Origin: Gammaproteobacteria bacterium
GTDB lineage: Bacteria > Pseudomonadota > Gammaproteobacteria > Enterobacterales > Alteromonadaceae
DNA: 10,134 bases
NCBI GenBank assembly: GCA_027484495.1
Contig: JAIXSW010000592.1
Location: 1 to 10,134 of the forward strand
Direction: 5' to 3'
Notes under the pieces: generated by a model
What the model saw: the letters and a program-made list of their open reading frames with translations, nothing else
Databases searched by the model: none
Told to the model about the DNA's origin: nothing
Made by a program: the position numbers and the translations under genes
In this document: positions 1 through 7,643 of the stretch, in pieces
Numbering within the stretch: the first letter of the stretch is position 1
Layout of the letters: every line of letters begins with the position of its first letter

Positions 1-1288
1 AGAAATTGCTGTTGGAAATACCATCGATACCGATACCACCGGCGTACGGGTAGTTGCGATCGTTGGCTGCATGGATGTGCAGAACCGTGATAGGTCTTGC
101 GGGAACACAGCTGTAGTAACGCGTGCCAGCACCTTCAAATTCGCCGGACGCACCGGAAACTGCCGCAATCCCACTCAACTGATCAGCCAGTGCACAGGCA
201 AGGCGATGTGCCATCATCCCACCATTGGAAAAACCTGTCGCGAAGATCCGGCTTGCATCAACACGGTCATTCAGACGGATATCCGCAATCACAGCGCGGG
301 CAAACGCAACGTCGTCTACGTTCTGCGACTGAGCCGAACCACAACAGGCCCCGGCGTTAAAAGTTGGCAGCACACCGCTTCCCTCAAGGAATACGGCAAG
401 TAGCTGTCGTTGCTGCGCGAACTCTGTCAGAAGACTACTTGCAGCGATGCCCATGGCGGTCCCGGTACCGCCATGCATGACCAACAAAGCGGGGCGCAGG
501 ACCGACGGATCAGTGCCTGCAGGTATGTAAATCGCGTAACGGCGCAGGCCTTGGCCGGTGACAGCAACAGTTCGGGTCACCCAATGACCACTGACCTGCA
601 CCTGCAGCTGGCGGGTGATCCCCTGATACTGTGCAGTGATAGTCGTAGTCCCCTCAGAAACACCGGTCACCTGACCGTTTGCGTCGATGACGGCCCGACT
701 CGGGGCCGAAGAGGACCATTGAACGAGTGTAGCGTCGATATAAGCCGGATAGGGAGCCCCGTCCGCCTGCTGAGTAAAAAACACATGGATCCTCTGGCCA
801 ATGCCAATGGCCGTGGCCGTCGCTGGCTCTAGTGCCAACTTTATGGCTGGGTCAACCCTGAGTGTTAGCACAAAACTGCTAGACCCTGCAGCGTTGCGCG
901 CGGTGATGGTATAGGCCGCAGAGGCAGCTGCAGCGATTGGCGTACCCGATATCCGCCCACTAACAGAATCAAAGACTAGGCCTGCAGGTAACTCCGGTAT
1001 CACACTGTAGTTGCTGACATTACCCGTGACGGTCGGCTCCAGGGCTTGCAAGGCGACACCCACCACTGCAGTTTGTGGCGAGGGATAAAACAAGGCACTC
1101 GGCGCCACGATAGTCCCACCCGCACCGGGGCTTGTCGCCGAGTTATCACCACTGCCACCACAGGCCGCAACACCGGACAACAACAGGCAAAGCAGTACCA
1201 AATGCATCCAGATCGCGCTGATTGAAGGCAATCTGGTATGGCAGTCGCCAGTGCGCTGCGCAGCTTGGATCTGAGGAACAACAAACAT
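1..1288 (-). CDS. Secreted esterase lipoprotein, PHB-depolymerase/feruloyl-esterase (LpqC) type, with two Ig-like domains; C-terminus cut by window edge
   Basis: The frame is open from ATG 1288 to the left edge, 429 codons without a stop, so the end of the gene lies outside. A hydrophobic stretch (about 28-42) ends in lipobox VAAC, with Cys43 as the likely lipidated residue, followed by a Gly/Ser linker. Residues about 65-145 read as a putative-Ig (He_PIG) domain, including LPAGLVFDSVSGRISGTP. Residues about 148-232 read as a Big_2-like domain (VIDANGQVTGVSEGTTTITA). From about 240 comes an alpha/beta-hydrolase: oxyanion motif HGGTG (272-276), CCG followed by VDD (315-326), nucleophile elbow GFSNGG with Ser354, and a candidate catalytic Asp410 in HAAND. 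The catalytic His is off-window. Family knowledge: such proteins cleave polyester, feruloyl or acetyl esters. The substrate here is unknown. No good ribosome site precedes ATG 1288; an internal ATG at 1207 (Met28) would leave a shorter signal and is a real alternative start. The gene is divergent from the receptor gene. Confidence 0.85.
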   Translation of the reverse strand, partial: MFVVPQIQAAQRTGDCHTRLPSISAIWMHLVLLCLLLSGVAACGGSGDNSATSPGAGGTIVAPSALFYPSPQTAVVGVALQALEPTVTGNVSNYSVIPELPAGLVFDSVSGRISGTPIAAAASAAYTITARNAAGSSSFVLTLRVDPAIKLALEPATATAIGIGQRIHVFFTQQADGAPYPAYIDATLVQWSSSAPSRAVIDANGQVTGVSEGTTTITAQYQGITRQLQVQVSGHWVTRTVAVTGQGLRRYAIYIPAGTDPSVLRPALLVMHGGTGTAMGIAASSLLTEFAQQRQLLAVFLEGSGVLPTFNAGACCGSAQSQNVDDVAFARAVIADIRLNDRVDASRIFATGFSNGGMMAHRLACALADQLSGIAAVSGASGEFEGAGTRYYSCVPARPITVLHIHAANDRNYPYAGGIGIDGISNSNF

Positions 1289-1753
1289 GATGAGCCTACC
1301 GTATCTGATTCACCTGTACAGATAGTTCAGCAATACACCGTGTTAAGCAAGGGCTGTTGCCAGTTTTACTGTGCATAGCCTGCGGCAAACGCGCACTAAA
1401 CTTAGCTCAGTGGCACAGGATGACCAACCGACAGCAACCTAGCAAGCTGATGCCTAAACACGCACTTATTAACAAAAAGTTACAAACCAGGTTAAGCAAT
1501 GCCGACAAGACCGCTTGATTTACATGCCTTTGCAGCACCGACTTGCAAGAGTTCACCAAATCTTTACATTCATCAGCAAATCATCAGGTTTTCCTCCGAT
1601 TTTTTTTATGGTCGTTCAGGCGCATTGATCACAGTCTCTATGCTACGCATCACCCGGTATCGGTAAGGACATTTCTGCTCCGGGTGTTGTGCAGCGAGTC
1701 GGTCCGGCACTGGTGCTGATTCGTCACTTCGCCAGTGGTCTGCTGCCCATCAA

Positions 1754-1796
1754 TTGCTGGGCTGACATCCAAAAATGAGAATCACTTTTTAGTGAT
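1754..1796 (+). promoter_or_regulatory. Candidate promoter with Fur-like operator and hairpin before the TonB receptor gene
   Basis: TTGCTG (1754-1759) and GAGAAT (1777-1782) are separated by 17 bp, a weak sigma70 match (3/6 and 4/6). The stretch 1774-1784 reads AATGAGAATCA, which equals the left half of the common gammaproteobacterial Fur box. The right half (1785-1792) is degenerate. Overlapping it, ATCACT (1781-1786) and AGTGAT (1791-1796) form a perfect 6-bp inverted repeat around TTTT, ending four bases before the ribosome site. Overlap of a -10 element with such a box would be a usual layout for iron repression, but the half-site match could be chance. Confidence 0.3.
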
Positions 1797-1800
1797 CGAC

Positions 1801-1804
1801 GGAG
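1801..1804 (+). promoter_or_regulatory. Ribosome binding site of the TonB receptor gene
   Basis: GGAG lies nine bases before ATG 1814. It supports this start over the overlapping frame that opens upstream at 1735. The protein from 1814 begins directly with a typical signal peptide. Confidence 0.7.
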
Positions 1805-1813
1805 ATAATCTGC

Positions 1814-4633
1814 ATGTTTATTGCAAACAAGTTACAAAAATCCATCCGCACGGCCCTCGTACTCGGTACTACCGCTTCCGCTTTCGCTTTCATGTCATCT
1901 GCCAATGCAGTACAGACGACAGAAGCAGCCGACAAAAAAGACGTTGAACGTATTCAGGTCACAGGTTCAAGTATTAAACGGACAGATATGGAAGGTGCTC
2001 TCCCTGTTCAAGTCATGAACCGTGAAGATATTGATAAAACAGGTCTGACTTCCGCAGGTGAATTAATTCAGAGTTTACCGGCGATGCAAGGCTTTACTGT
2101 CGCCGCACAGTCGGTTGGTGGTGGCGGTGGCGGTCAGAAAACCGCTTCATTACGCGGTCTTGGTTCTGACTACACTTTGGTATTGCTGAACGGCCGCCGC
2201 TTAGCGCCGCGTGGTTCAGGCAGTACGATCGACCTAAACTCAATTCCGTTGGCCGCCATAGAGCGGATTGAAGTCTTAACAGATGGCGCATCCGCTATTT
2301 ATGGCTCTGATGCGATTGCCGGGGTTGTCAACTTCATCACTAAGTCCGACATGCAAGGCTTTAACCTGAGCGCCCGTTACAACAAGCCGCAGGAAACTGG
2401 TGGCGAAAGCCACAACATCTCTGCTTCAGCCGGTTTTGGTGATTTTAATACCGATGGTTACAACGTGCTGGTTTCAGTGTCCCGTGATGAGCAGGCACAG
2501 CTGAAATCAACCGACCGTAAGTTTGCCAAATCAGGCATTATTCCATTCCGCTACAATGAAACCGACTATACATTTGTCGCAGGATCGCCCAACGGTATTC
2601 CAGCCAATGCTCAGGTGTTCCTGTCAGGCTCCAATACACCATTAGTCTTTAGCCCATATGCCCGTACCAACGGCGGTTGCCCGCAGGACACTTTTGCTGA
2701 AGGCACCGAATGTTCGTGGGACTTTACCTCGACGATTGAAGTATTCCCGGAGAGTGTGCGTGATAACATCATGGTCAATTCACTGTTCAAAGTGACTGAT
2801 GATTTCCGTGTTTTTGCTAACCTCAATGCCACAGATTACTCTGAAACCAACCGCGTTGCGCCTTACCCAACCGGTTATTTCCCACTGCCACTGACATCTC
2901 CGGTTGTGCAGCAATGGATTATGCCAAACCTGACACCGGCACAAAGAGCCACCGTCACAGGCGTCAATGCACGTTGGCGTGCACTGCCGGTTGGCACCCG
3001 TGCCACCGAATGGAACAACAAAGGAACCAATCTGGTATTAGGTTTTGAAGGGGTCAGCGGCGAGCTCGATTACTCAGGTGGTTACACTTACTCAGTCAAC
3101 GATTCAACTCAGAACTTTGTCGGCGGCTGGTTACTGCGTGATGAGTTCGTCAACCTGATGCGTTCAGGCACCATCGATATTTTCACCACACCAGACAAGT
3201 TAAGTTCTGCCAACCGTGATGCCCTGATGAAGACGGTTTACAACGGTGAATGGACCAACGACAAAACCACGATGCAAGCAGTCGACCTCAAAGCATCGAT
3301 GCCAGTCTTTGAGTTGCCGGCCGGCCAGGTGTACATCGGTACCGGTGCTGAATACCGCAAAATGGATTACAGCAACAAAATCGCTGAAGCCAACGAACAG
3401 GAGAAGATTCTGTTCCTCGGTCGCGACACCGCTTACGATCTGGACCGTGACTCTTATGGCTTGTTCTCAGAAGCAATAGTTCCGGTGATGGAAGGTATGG
3501 AATTGTCTGCCGCAGTCCGTTACGACAGCATTGGCGCTGTTTATAACGGTTCTACTTACAATGCTGCAGGCTTCCCAATCAAAGGCTCATCAGGCTTCAC
3601 CGTTAACGATGATATGTCTGATGTCACTTACAAGATGTCACTGAAATATCAGGCAACCGACGATTTGTTGTTGCGGGCTTCCAGCGGCACCGGCTTTAAA
3701 GCACCATCAATGTTAGATATTGCACAGCCACGCGTACCGGCTGGTGTGACCGGTGGCGCCTACGATTGTCCTTTTGCAGCCAATGATCCAAAAGCGGCCT
3801 GGTGTTTATCGACCCGCTCGCAGTACACCATTTTTAATCAGGGTAGCCCGTCGTTGAAGCCGGAAACCTCTGAGCAGTTTGCCTATGGTTTTGTCTATGC
3901 ACCGTCGAACGATTTCAGCCTGGCGCTGGATTACTGGCGCATCAACATGGAAAACCTGGTAACAGCTCTGACGGAAGCGCAGATTTTTGCTGATTCTGCC
4001 CGTTATTACGACCGCTTCCTGCCAAATACCAATTTAGCGACCGGCCGTACTGAGCTGGCTATTTTGCGCAGTTCGGTCAACGTTGGTAAATCAATTACCC
4101 GCGGTGTTGACTGGGACTTGATGGTCGGGCACGACCTGTCATTCGGACGCTGGACTACCAGCTTTGCCGGCACCTATTTACTGCAAAAAGAATATACCCG
4201 CCCAGGGACGACCAATGAGTGGATCAGCAGTTTAGGCCGGTTTGGCGCGAACCAGGCTGTAGACTTCCGCACTATGGCCAAGTGGACCAATAGCTTACAG
4301 CATGGCGATTTTAGCCACTCTGTGATCCTGAGCTACCGTTCAGGTTATGAAGACCGCGCAATCACTGCGGCCAGCCGCGAAGTTCGGTTAGGCGGTACCG
4401 GTGGTGCCGGTGTTGCTATCCAGCTGGCTGTGCCGTCTTATTCGACTGTGAACTATCAGACCACATACAAAGGGATTGAAAATACCGTCTTAACCTTTGG
4501 TATCAATAACCTGACGGACGTTGCACCGCCGCTGTCATTACGTGGCGGCCAAGGTCACCAGACTGGTTATGATCACCGCTATACCGATGCATTTGGTCGC
4601 ACCTTCTATCTGGGCGTCGACTATAGCTTCTGA
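1814..4633 (+). CDS. TonB-dependent outer-membrane receptor
   Basis: A 939-residue protein. Residues 1-32 form a Sec signal peptide: basic start (K6, K9, R12), hydrophobic core, and ANA at 30-32 as the cleavage site. ERIQVTGSSIKR (45-56) is the TonB-box region usual in proteobacterial receptors. The plug domain follows to about 175, with REDI, LRGLGSDYTLVLLNGRRLAP, IERIEVLTDGASAIYGSDAI and GVVNFITK, all hallmarks of the family. A six-glycine run sits in the plug near 102-107. The rest is a 22-strand-type barrel ending in FGRTFYLGVDYSF, whose terminal Phe is the assembly signal for the BAM complex. Two cysteine pairs (in NGGCPQDTFAEGTECSW, and in YDCPFAANDPKAAWC) probably form disulfides in extracellular loops. 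The protein imports an unknown ligand using the proton motive force via TonB-ExbBD. Length fits the family. There is no CarboxypepD-like N-terminal extension or anti-sigma signalling domain, so it is probably not a FecA/FpvA-type transducer. Translation ends in tandem TGA TAA. Confidence 0.95.
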   Translation: MFIANKLQKSIRTALVLGTTASAFAFMSSANAVQTTEAADKKDVERIQVTGSSIKRTDMEGALPVQVMNREDIDKTGLTSAGELIQSLPAMQGFTVAAQSVGGGGGGQKTASLRGLGSDYTLVLLNGRRLAPRGSGSTIDLNSIPLAAIERIEVLTDGASAIYGSDAIAGVVNFITKSDMQGFNLSARYNKPQETGGESHNISASAGFGDFNTDGYNVLVSVSRDEQAQLKSTDRKFAKSGIIPFRYNETDYTFVAGSPNGIPANAQVFLSGSNTPLVFSPYARTNGGCPQDTFAEGTECSWDFTSTIEVFPESVRDNIMVNSLFKVTDDFRVFANLNATDYSETNRVAPYPTGYFPLPLTSPVVQQWIMPNLTPAQRATVTGVNARWRALPVGTRATEWNNKGTNLVLGFEGVSGELDYSGGYTYSVNDSTQNFVGGWLLRDEFVNLMRSGTIDIFTTPDKLSSANRDALMKTVYNGEWTNDKTTMQAVDLKASMPVFELPAGQVYIGTGAEYRKMDYSNKIAEANEQEKILFLGRDTAYDLDRDSYGLFSEAIVPVMEGMELSAAVRYDSIGAVYNGSTYNAAGFPIKGSSGFTVNDDMSDVTYKMSLKYQATDDLLLRASSGTGFKAPSMLDIAQPRVPAGVTGGAYDCPFAANDPKAAWCLSTRSQYTIFNQGSPSLKPETSEQFAYGFVYAPSNDFSLALDYWRINMENLVTALTEAQIFADSARYYDRFLPNTNLATGRTELAILRSSVNVGKSITRGVDWDLMVGHDLSFGRWTTSFAGTYLLQKEYTRPGTTNEWISSLGRFGANQAVDFRTMAKWTNSLQHGDFSHSVILSYRSGYEDRAITAASREVRLGGTGGAGVAIQLAVPSYSTVNYQTTYKGIENTVLTFGINNLTDVAPPLSLRGGQGHQTGYDHRYTDAFGRTFYLGVDYSF

Positions 4634-4668
4634 TAATGACATTGGATAATGTCTTGATGTAGCTGAAT

Positions 4669-4697
4669 GTGCGGCAGTCTCTCTGCCGCACTTTTTT
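4669..4697 (+). terminator. Intrinsic terminator after the TonB receptor gene
   Basis: A perfect 9-bp stem, GTGCGGCAG (4669-4677) with CTGCCGCAC (4683-4691), has a 5-nt TCTCT loop and is followed by six T (4692-4697). It starts 36 bases after the receptor stop codon. On the minus strand the hairpin lacks a T-tract, so it serves mainly the plus-strand gene and shields the convergent regulator gene. Confidence 0.92.
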
Positions 4698-4706
4698 ATG
4701 CTGCAG

Positions 4707-6941
4707 TTAAACGGGGGGAACCAGCCAATAGATATCACCTTGCACCTGATGTGCATTGACAAAATACAGCTGAGAACCTTGCACACTGTACTGATGCACA
4801 AAGCCCGGGCTTTCCGGGAATACACAATCTTGACGACCACTCGCCAGATGGTAACGCATCACACCAAGGCCGGCTTTAAAATAGTACAGCTCGTCACCGA
4901 CGATCTGCCAATTCAGCCAATTGATGACACTAAAATCGGCCAACAACAGGCTCTCCGCTGCATTGTCCAACTTTTTCTGATAAAGGCCGGGTTGGTTAAA
5001 CTTACTGTAAATCAAACGATCGCCAAGCAAATATCCACTGTAGCCACCATCCATGGTTAATTGCCGTAACTGCTGATTGGCCGGTTGGTATTGCCATAAC
5101 TGCCAATCACCGGATTGCGTGCTGCCAAAAATCACACTTTGGCCATCTGCAGCCCAATTGGCACTGTGTGCTTTTGCACTGGCTGGCAGCAGCAACTCTG
5201 GCGCTGCATGGCCAATCCTTTGCGTATAAAGTGCATCCCCCTGGCTATACACGATTTGCCCGCTATCGGGCGCCCAGCTGAAACGCAAAAAATCTTGCAT
5301 CGCAGGCGCACTGGGCAAAGCGGCTTCCGACGCCATCAGATCCTGACCATCGGCAGCGAGCGGTTTCAGCCACATGTTAAAAACACCCATGCGATCAGAT
5401 AAAAATGCCAGCGAGCGGCCATCTGGGCTGATGCGCGGCAGCAGGTCCATTTTGGAGCTTTGCACCACCGGGGTGGCGGCATCAAAGGCGGCCTGGCGTT
5501 GTCCAGCGGCACAGGATTGCGGTAAAGCGACACGTAAAATATCGGTGTTTTGTTCACTGACGCCGACAAACCAGCGCGATGGACTCACCGCCAAACTATT
5601 GATGTAGCCTTTTTCCGCCAACACCAAATGATGAGTCTGCGTTGGAATGTGATAACGGTAGACTTTTTTATCAGTGACCAACAGTAAATGGTCTGGATCC
5701 AGCCAATGCAATTGTCGAACGGCCAAATCGACCAGATGGGTATGCTGGCGTTGATATCCGCGGACTTGCCAAAACTGCAACTCGGTCTGCGTGACGGTTT
5801 TATAGTGCGCTATCGCCAGTTGCTGATGATCCGGTGATGGCGCGGCCGCGAGATCACCGTTCGTCACATAGGCAGCCGGCAAGGAGATCTGTTGTGGCTG
5901 ACCGGTCGCGACATCCAGATAAAACGTGCTGTATGGCTGCGTTTTATCAAGACGCTGCCGAAAGTAAAAACCACGGCTATCGGCCCGCCATTGCATTCTG
6001 AAATGGCTGTCGGTCGGACAATTCAGCAGTGGCTTCAACCCAATTGGTGTCGTATCCAGCGTCGCTAACAAGACCTGACAACCCACGGTCGGTTGCTCGT
6101 TATGGGTGACGAGCACCACTTGCCTGCCGTCCGGTGACAACATGGCAAAACGCAGTCCCTGCAACTCTGGCAATAACTGCGCATGCTGACCGGCCTGATG
6201 ACGCCAAAGCACGGCCTTATCCGCTTGATTGTATTGCAAATATAATTGCACTTGGCCGCTGTGATCCGTACTGACATGAGTTTCACTGCCCTGATGACTG
6301 GTCAGCGGGTATTGCTGGATAAAAGGCGTGGGGTCTGCGCCTGTTGAACGCTCTGTACTGGCTATCAACCAATACCCGGCAGCGAACACACTTACCATGA
6401 AGATACCGAGCAAGAACGGCCGATACTGCCAATAGCGATTGCGCCGTGACTTTGTTTCTGCAGGATGAATAGCCAGGCGCGCAGCGGATTCAATCTGATG
6501 CAAGTTGGCAGCTGCTGCGGGTTCCATCTGCACCTGTGACTCTGCATGCGGGCCAGAGGCCGCTGCGACACGAAGCGCAGTGTCAGTGTGCGGTGTGATT
6601 CGTTCGACTTTCGCGACCAGCCGATAACCGACTTTGGCAATGGTTTGAATATAATCCTGCGAGTCATCAAGGCTGGCAAAATGTTTGCGCAATTGGGAGA
6701 ACACCCGGTGGATCACGCTGTCGCTCACGACGCGCTGCTGCCAGATCCCCTCAATGAGCTGTTCGCGGCTCACCTGCTGATTGGGGCTGTGGACCATTAA
6801 CCACAAAACATTAAAAATCTTCGGCTCGATATGCAGCCGCTGTTCGTCCCGGCAGAGCGTTCGACAGAATGGATCCAATACAACTAACCCTATACGAATA
6901 GCGGTCGGCGGTAATGGCGAAGGATCTGTTGTGCTCTTCAT
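4707..6941 (-). CDS. CadC-like transmembrane transcriptional regulator with periplasmic beta-propeller
   Basis: A 744-residue protein from ATG 6941. Residues about 15-112 are an OmpR/CadC-type winged helix: EPKIFNVLWLMVHSPNQQVS, recognition helix around SDSVIHRVFSQLRKHF, and wing YIQTIAKVGYRL. A linker follows to about 163, then basic KSRRNR (164-169) and one membrane helix (about 176-194, FLLGIFMVSVFAAGYWLIA). This topology puts the DNA-binding domain in the cytoplasm and about 550 residues in the periplasm. That part holds WD40/TolB-like (PD40) blades such as LSPDGRQVVLV, ISPDGRSLAFLSDR and WAPDSGQIVYSQ. Family knowledge: such one-component regulators sense a periplasmic signal while membrane-bound. 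The ligand and target genes are unknown; the convergent receptor or the divergent symporter are reasonable candidates. An in-frame TTG at 6983 would add 14 residues but would leave almost no leader after the promoter at 6995-7023, so ATG 6941 is preferred. No clear ribosome site precedes either. Confidence 0.88.
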   Translation of the reverse strand: MKSTTDPSPLPPTAIRIGLVVLDPFCRTLCRDEQRLHIEPKIFNVLWLMVHSPNQQVSREQLIEGIWQQRVVSDSVIHRVFSQLRKHFASLDDSQDYIQTIAKVGYRLVAKVERITPHTDTALRVAAASGPHAESQVQMEPAAAANLHQIESAARLAIHPAETKSRRNRYWQYRPFLLGIFMVSVFAAGYWLIASTERSTGADPTPFIQQYPLTSHQGSETHVSTDHSGQVQLYLQYNQADKAVLWRHQAGQHAQLLPELQGLRFAMLSPDGRQVVLVTHNEQPTVGCQVLLATLDTTPIGLKPLLNCPTDSHFRMQWRADSRGFYFRQRLDKTQPYSTFYLDVATGQPQQISLPAAYVTNGDLAAAPSPDHQQLAIAHYKTVTQTELQFWQVRGYQRQHTHLVDLAVRQLHWLDPDHLLLVTDKKVYRYHIPTQTHHLVLAEKGYINSLAVSPSRWFVGVSEQNTDILRVALPQSCAAGQRQAAFDAATPVVQSSKMDLLPRISPDGRSLAFLSDRMGVFNMWLKPLAADGQDLMASEAALPSAPAMQDFLRFSWAPDSGQIVYSQGDALYTQRIGHAAPELLLPASAKAHSANWAADGQSVIFGSTQSGDWQLWQYQPANQQLRQLTMDGGYSGYLLGDRLIYSKFNQPGLYQKKLDNAAESLLLADFSVINWLNWQIVGDELYYFKAGLGVMRYHLASGRQDCVFPESPGFVHQYSVQGSQLYFVNAHQVQGDIYWLVPPV

Positions 6942-6994
6942 CGTTGGTGCAGAGGTAAGTCCGTTTAAAACCAGCAGGATCAAATTTGTGACTG

Positions 6995-7023
6995 ATGTTG
7001 CATTTCAGGATGGGCTTTGTCAA
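6995..7023 (-). promoter_or_regulatory. Candidate sigma70 promoter of the CadC-like regulator gene
   Basis: Read on the minus strand, a perfect -35 TTGACA (7023-7018) is followed after 17 bp by CAACAT (7000-6995), a 3/6 match to the -10 consensus. Transcription would begin near 6988 and give a leader of about 47 nt to ATG 6941. This is an eye-made match without experimental support. Confidence 0.45.
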
Positions 7024-7156
7024 ACATATTGCACAGGACAGCAGCGCTCCAAGCCCCGCCCCGACGCAACAACAGCTGAATGTCTTGCCTGAACAGCGGC
7101 AGGACCTTATCCGCGCTGATATCAGCGCCTGGCAGCAACAATGTCAGAGCAATTAG
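6995..7156 (+). CDS. Doubtful small ORF, 53 codons
   Basis: An open frame from ATG 6995 (or ATG 7010, 48 codons) runs to TAG 7154-7156, divergent from the regulator gene. The product is Gln-rich, with a Pro/Ser stretch (APSPAPTQQQ) followed by a possible short helix (LPEQRQDLIRADISAWQQQ). Codons resemble those of the neighbours, and the composition is protein-like. Against it: neither start has a properly spaced ribosome site, it overlaps the regulator's probable promoter, and I recognise no family. It could be a remnant or a chance frame. Confidence 0.25.
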   Translation: MLHFRMGFVKHIAQDSSAPSPAPTQQQLNVLPEQRQDLIRADISAWQQQCQSN

Positions 7157-7458
7157 TCCTGATACCTTCGTGCAGCAGCGCTGAGGTTTTGTCTTGAATG
7201 ACGAGAGCGCCTGTTTTGGTCAATGCAGCGATAACCCGACAATTAACTTTGCTAATATCCCGGTTTTAACTAAGGGATAACTATCAGTAACGACCGTTGT
7301 CAGGCATTTTTTGCAGCAAATTTTAGGAATACCGAGTTGCTGTAAAAATAACGTTTTCATTCAATAGATTAAAAACTTTCATCTAGCATAAATCGTCGAA
7401 GATGCAGGCAATGACCGGCAATATTGTCATCTTTTTGCCCAAATCCGCCGATTTTGTT
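7157..7458. other. Intergenic DNA upstream of the symporter promoter, nothing recognised
   Basis: About 300 bp, locally AT-rich (notably 7280-7390), with no convincing ORF, RNA gene or repeat. It may carry regulator sites for the symporter gene, but I find no clear operator by eye. Confidence 0.5.
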
Positions 7459-7487
7459 TTGCCCTCAGACAAACTGGACTTTACAAT
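7459..7487 (+). promoter_or_regulatory. Sigma70-type promoter of the symporter gene
   Basis: TTGCCC (7459-7464, 4/6) and TACAAT (7482-7487, 5/6) are separated by exactly 17 bp. The predicted start, around A7494, leaves a leader of about 150 nt before ATG 7644. This is the best promoter match in the window. Confidence 0.6.
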
Positions 7488-7493
7488 AGTTTT

Positions 7494-7643
7494 ATCCCTA
7501 ACCAATCGCATCCCTCTGATGCGGCCGGGTGACAAGGGTTGCTGCTTCCTGCAGGACTCTTTGGTTGACCCTGAAGCCTGCCCTTTCGGGCGTCTTCCGG
7601 AAAGACGTTTTCAATTCAACCTAACACAGGACCTTGAGCCATT
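7494..7643 (+). promoter_or_regulatory. Structured 5' leader of the symporter mRNA, candidate riboswitch or attenuator
   Basis: Starting about six bases after the predicted transcription start, AACCAA (7500-7505) can pair with TTGGTT (7561-7566). This encloses a hairpin CGCATC/GATGCG (7507-7512 with 7518-7523, 5-nt loop) and a shorter one CTGC/GCAG (7542-7545 with 7551-7554), giving a three-way-junction shape. Behind it come a GCCC-TTTC-GGGC hairpin (7580-7591) and a terminator-like hairpin. The unpaired AAGGG (7534-7538) could instead pair with CCCTT (7581-7585). The TCCTG in the loop of the second hairpin is complementary to CAGGA (7627-7631), the best ribosome-site candidate. I do not recognise a known riboswitch class, and short stems of this kind can arise by chance. 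Confidence 0.35.
7591..7611 (+). terminator. Terminator-like hairpin in the symporter leader
   Basis: CGTCTT (7591-7596) pairs with AAGACG (7602-7607) around the loop CCGGA and is followed by four T (7608-7611). The stem is only 6 bp and the T-tract is short, so it would be a weak terminator. Its place 33 bases before the start codon suits attenuation. Confidence 0.35.

Larger units (their letters stand above)
1289..1813. other. Divergent intergenic region between esterase and TonB receptor genes
   Basis: This is 525 bp without a convincing gene. It must hold the promoters of both flanking genes. On the plus strand a weak candidate pair, TTGCAA (1543-1548) and TACATT (1565-1570) with a 16-bp spacer, would give a leader of about 240 nt. 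A second pair close to the receptor gene is listed separately. There is a T8 tract at 1600-1607 and a small inverted repeat TAAC-AAAAA-GTTA around 1470-1485. A possible imperfect hairpin pairs CACTGG near 1709 with CCAGTG near 1732. None of these is strong enough to name as a functional site. Confidence 0.6.

Noticed and set aside
71..832. Plus-strand open frames at 71-403, 97-360 and 410-832
   Set aside because: They lie antisense to the continuous minus-strand esterase frame, which has clear catalytic motifs. Their translations look random (rich in Arg, Thr, His, Cys) and lack ribosome sites.
1000..1284. Minus-strand 94-residue frame at 1000-1284
   Set aside because: It is a shifted frame of the esterase. 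The lipoprotein signal and Ig-like domain are in the frame starting at 1288, so I also found no need to assume a frameshift in that gene.
1706..1737. Imperfect stem (CACTGG with CCAGTG) in the first intergenic region
   Set aside because: A six-base stem with a long loop and no T-tract is expected by chance in 500 bp and has no evident role.
2094..2291. Antisense and shifted frames inside the receptor, regulator and symporter genes
   Set aside because: They are shadows of strongly supported genes, with improbable composition and no ribosome sites.
4707..6983. Longer regulator reading from TTG 6983
   Set aside because: It would start about five bases after the predicted transcription start and has no ribosome site. 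The winged helix is complete from ATG 6941.
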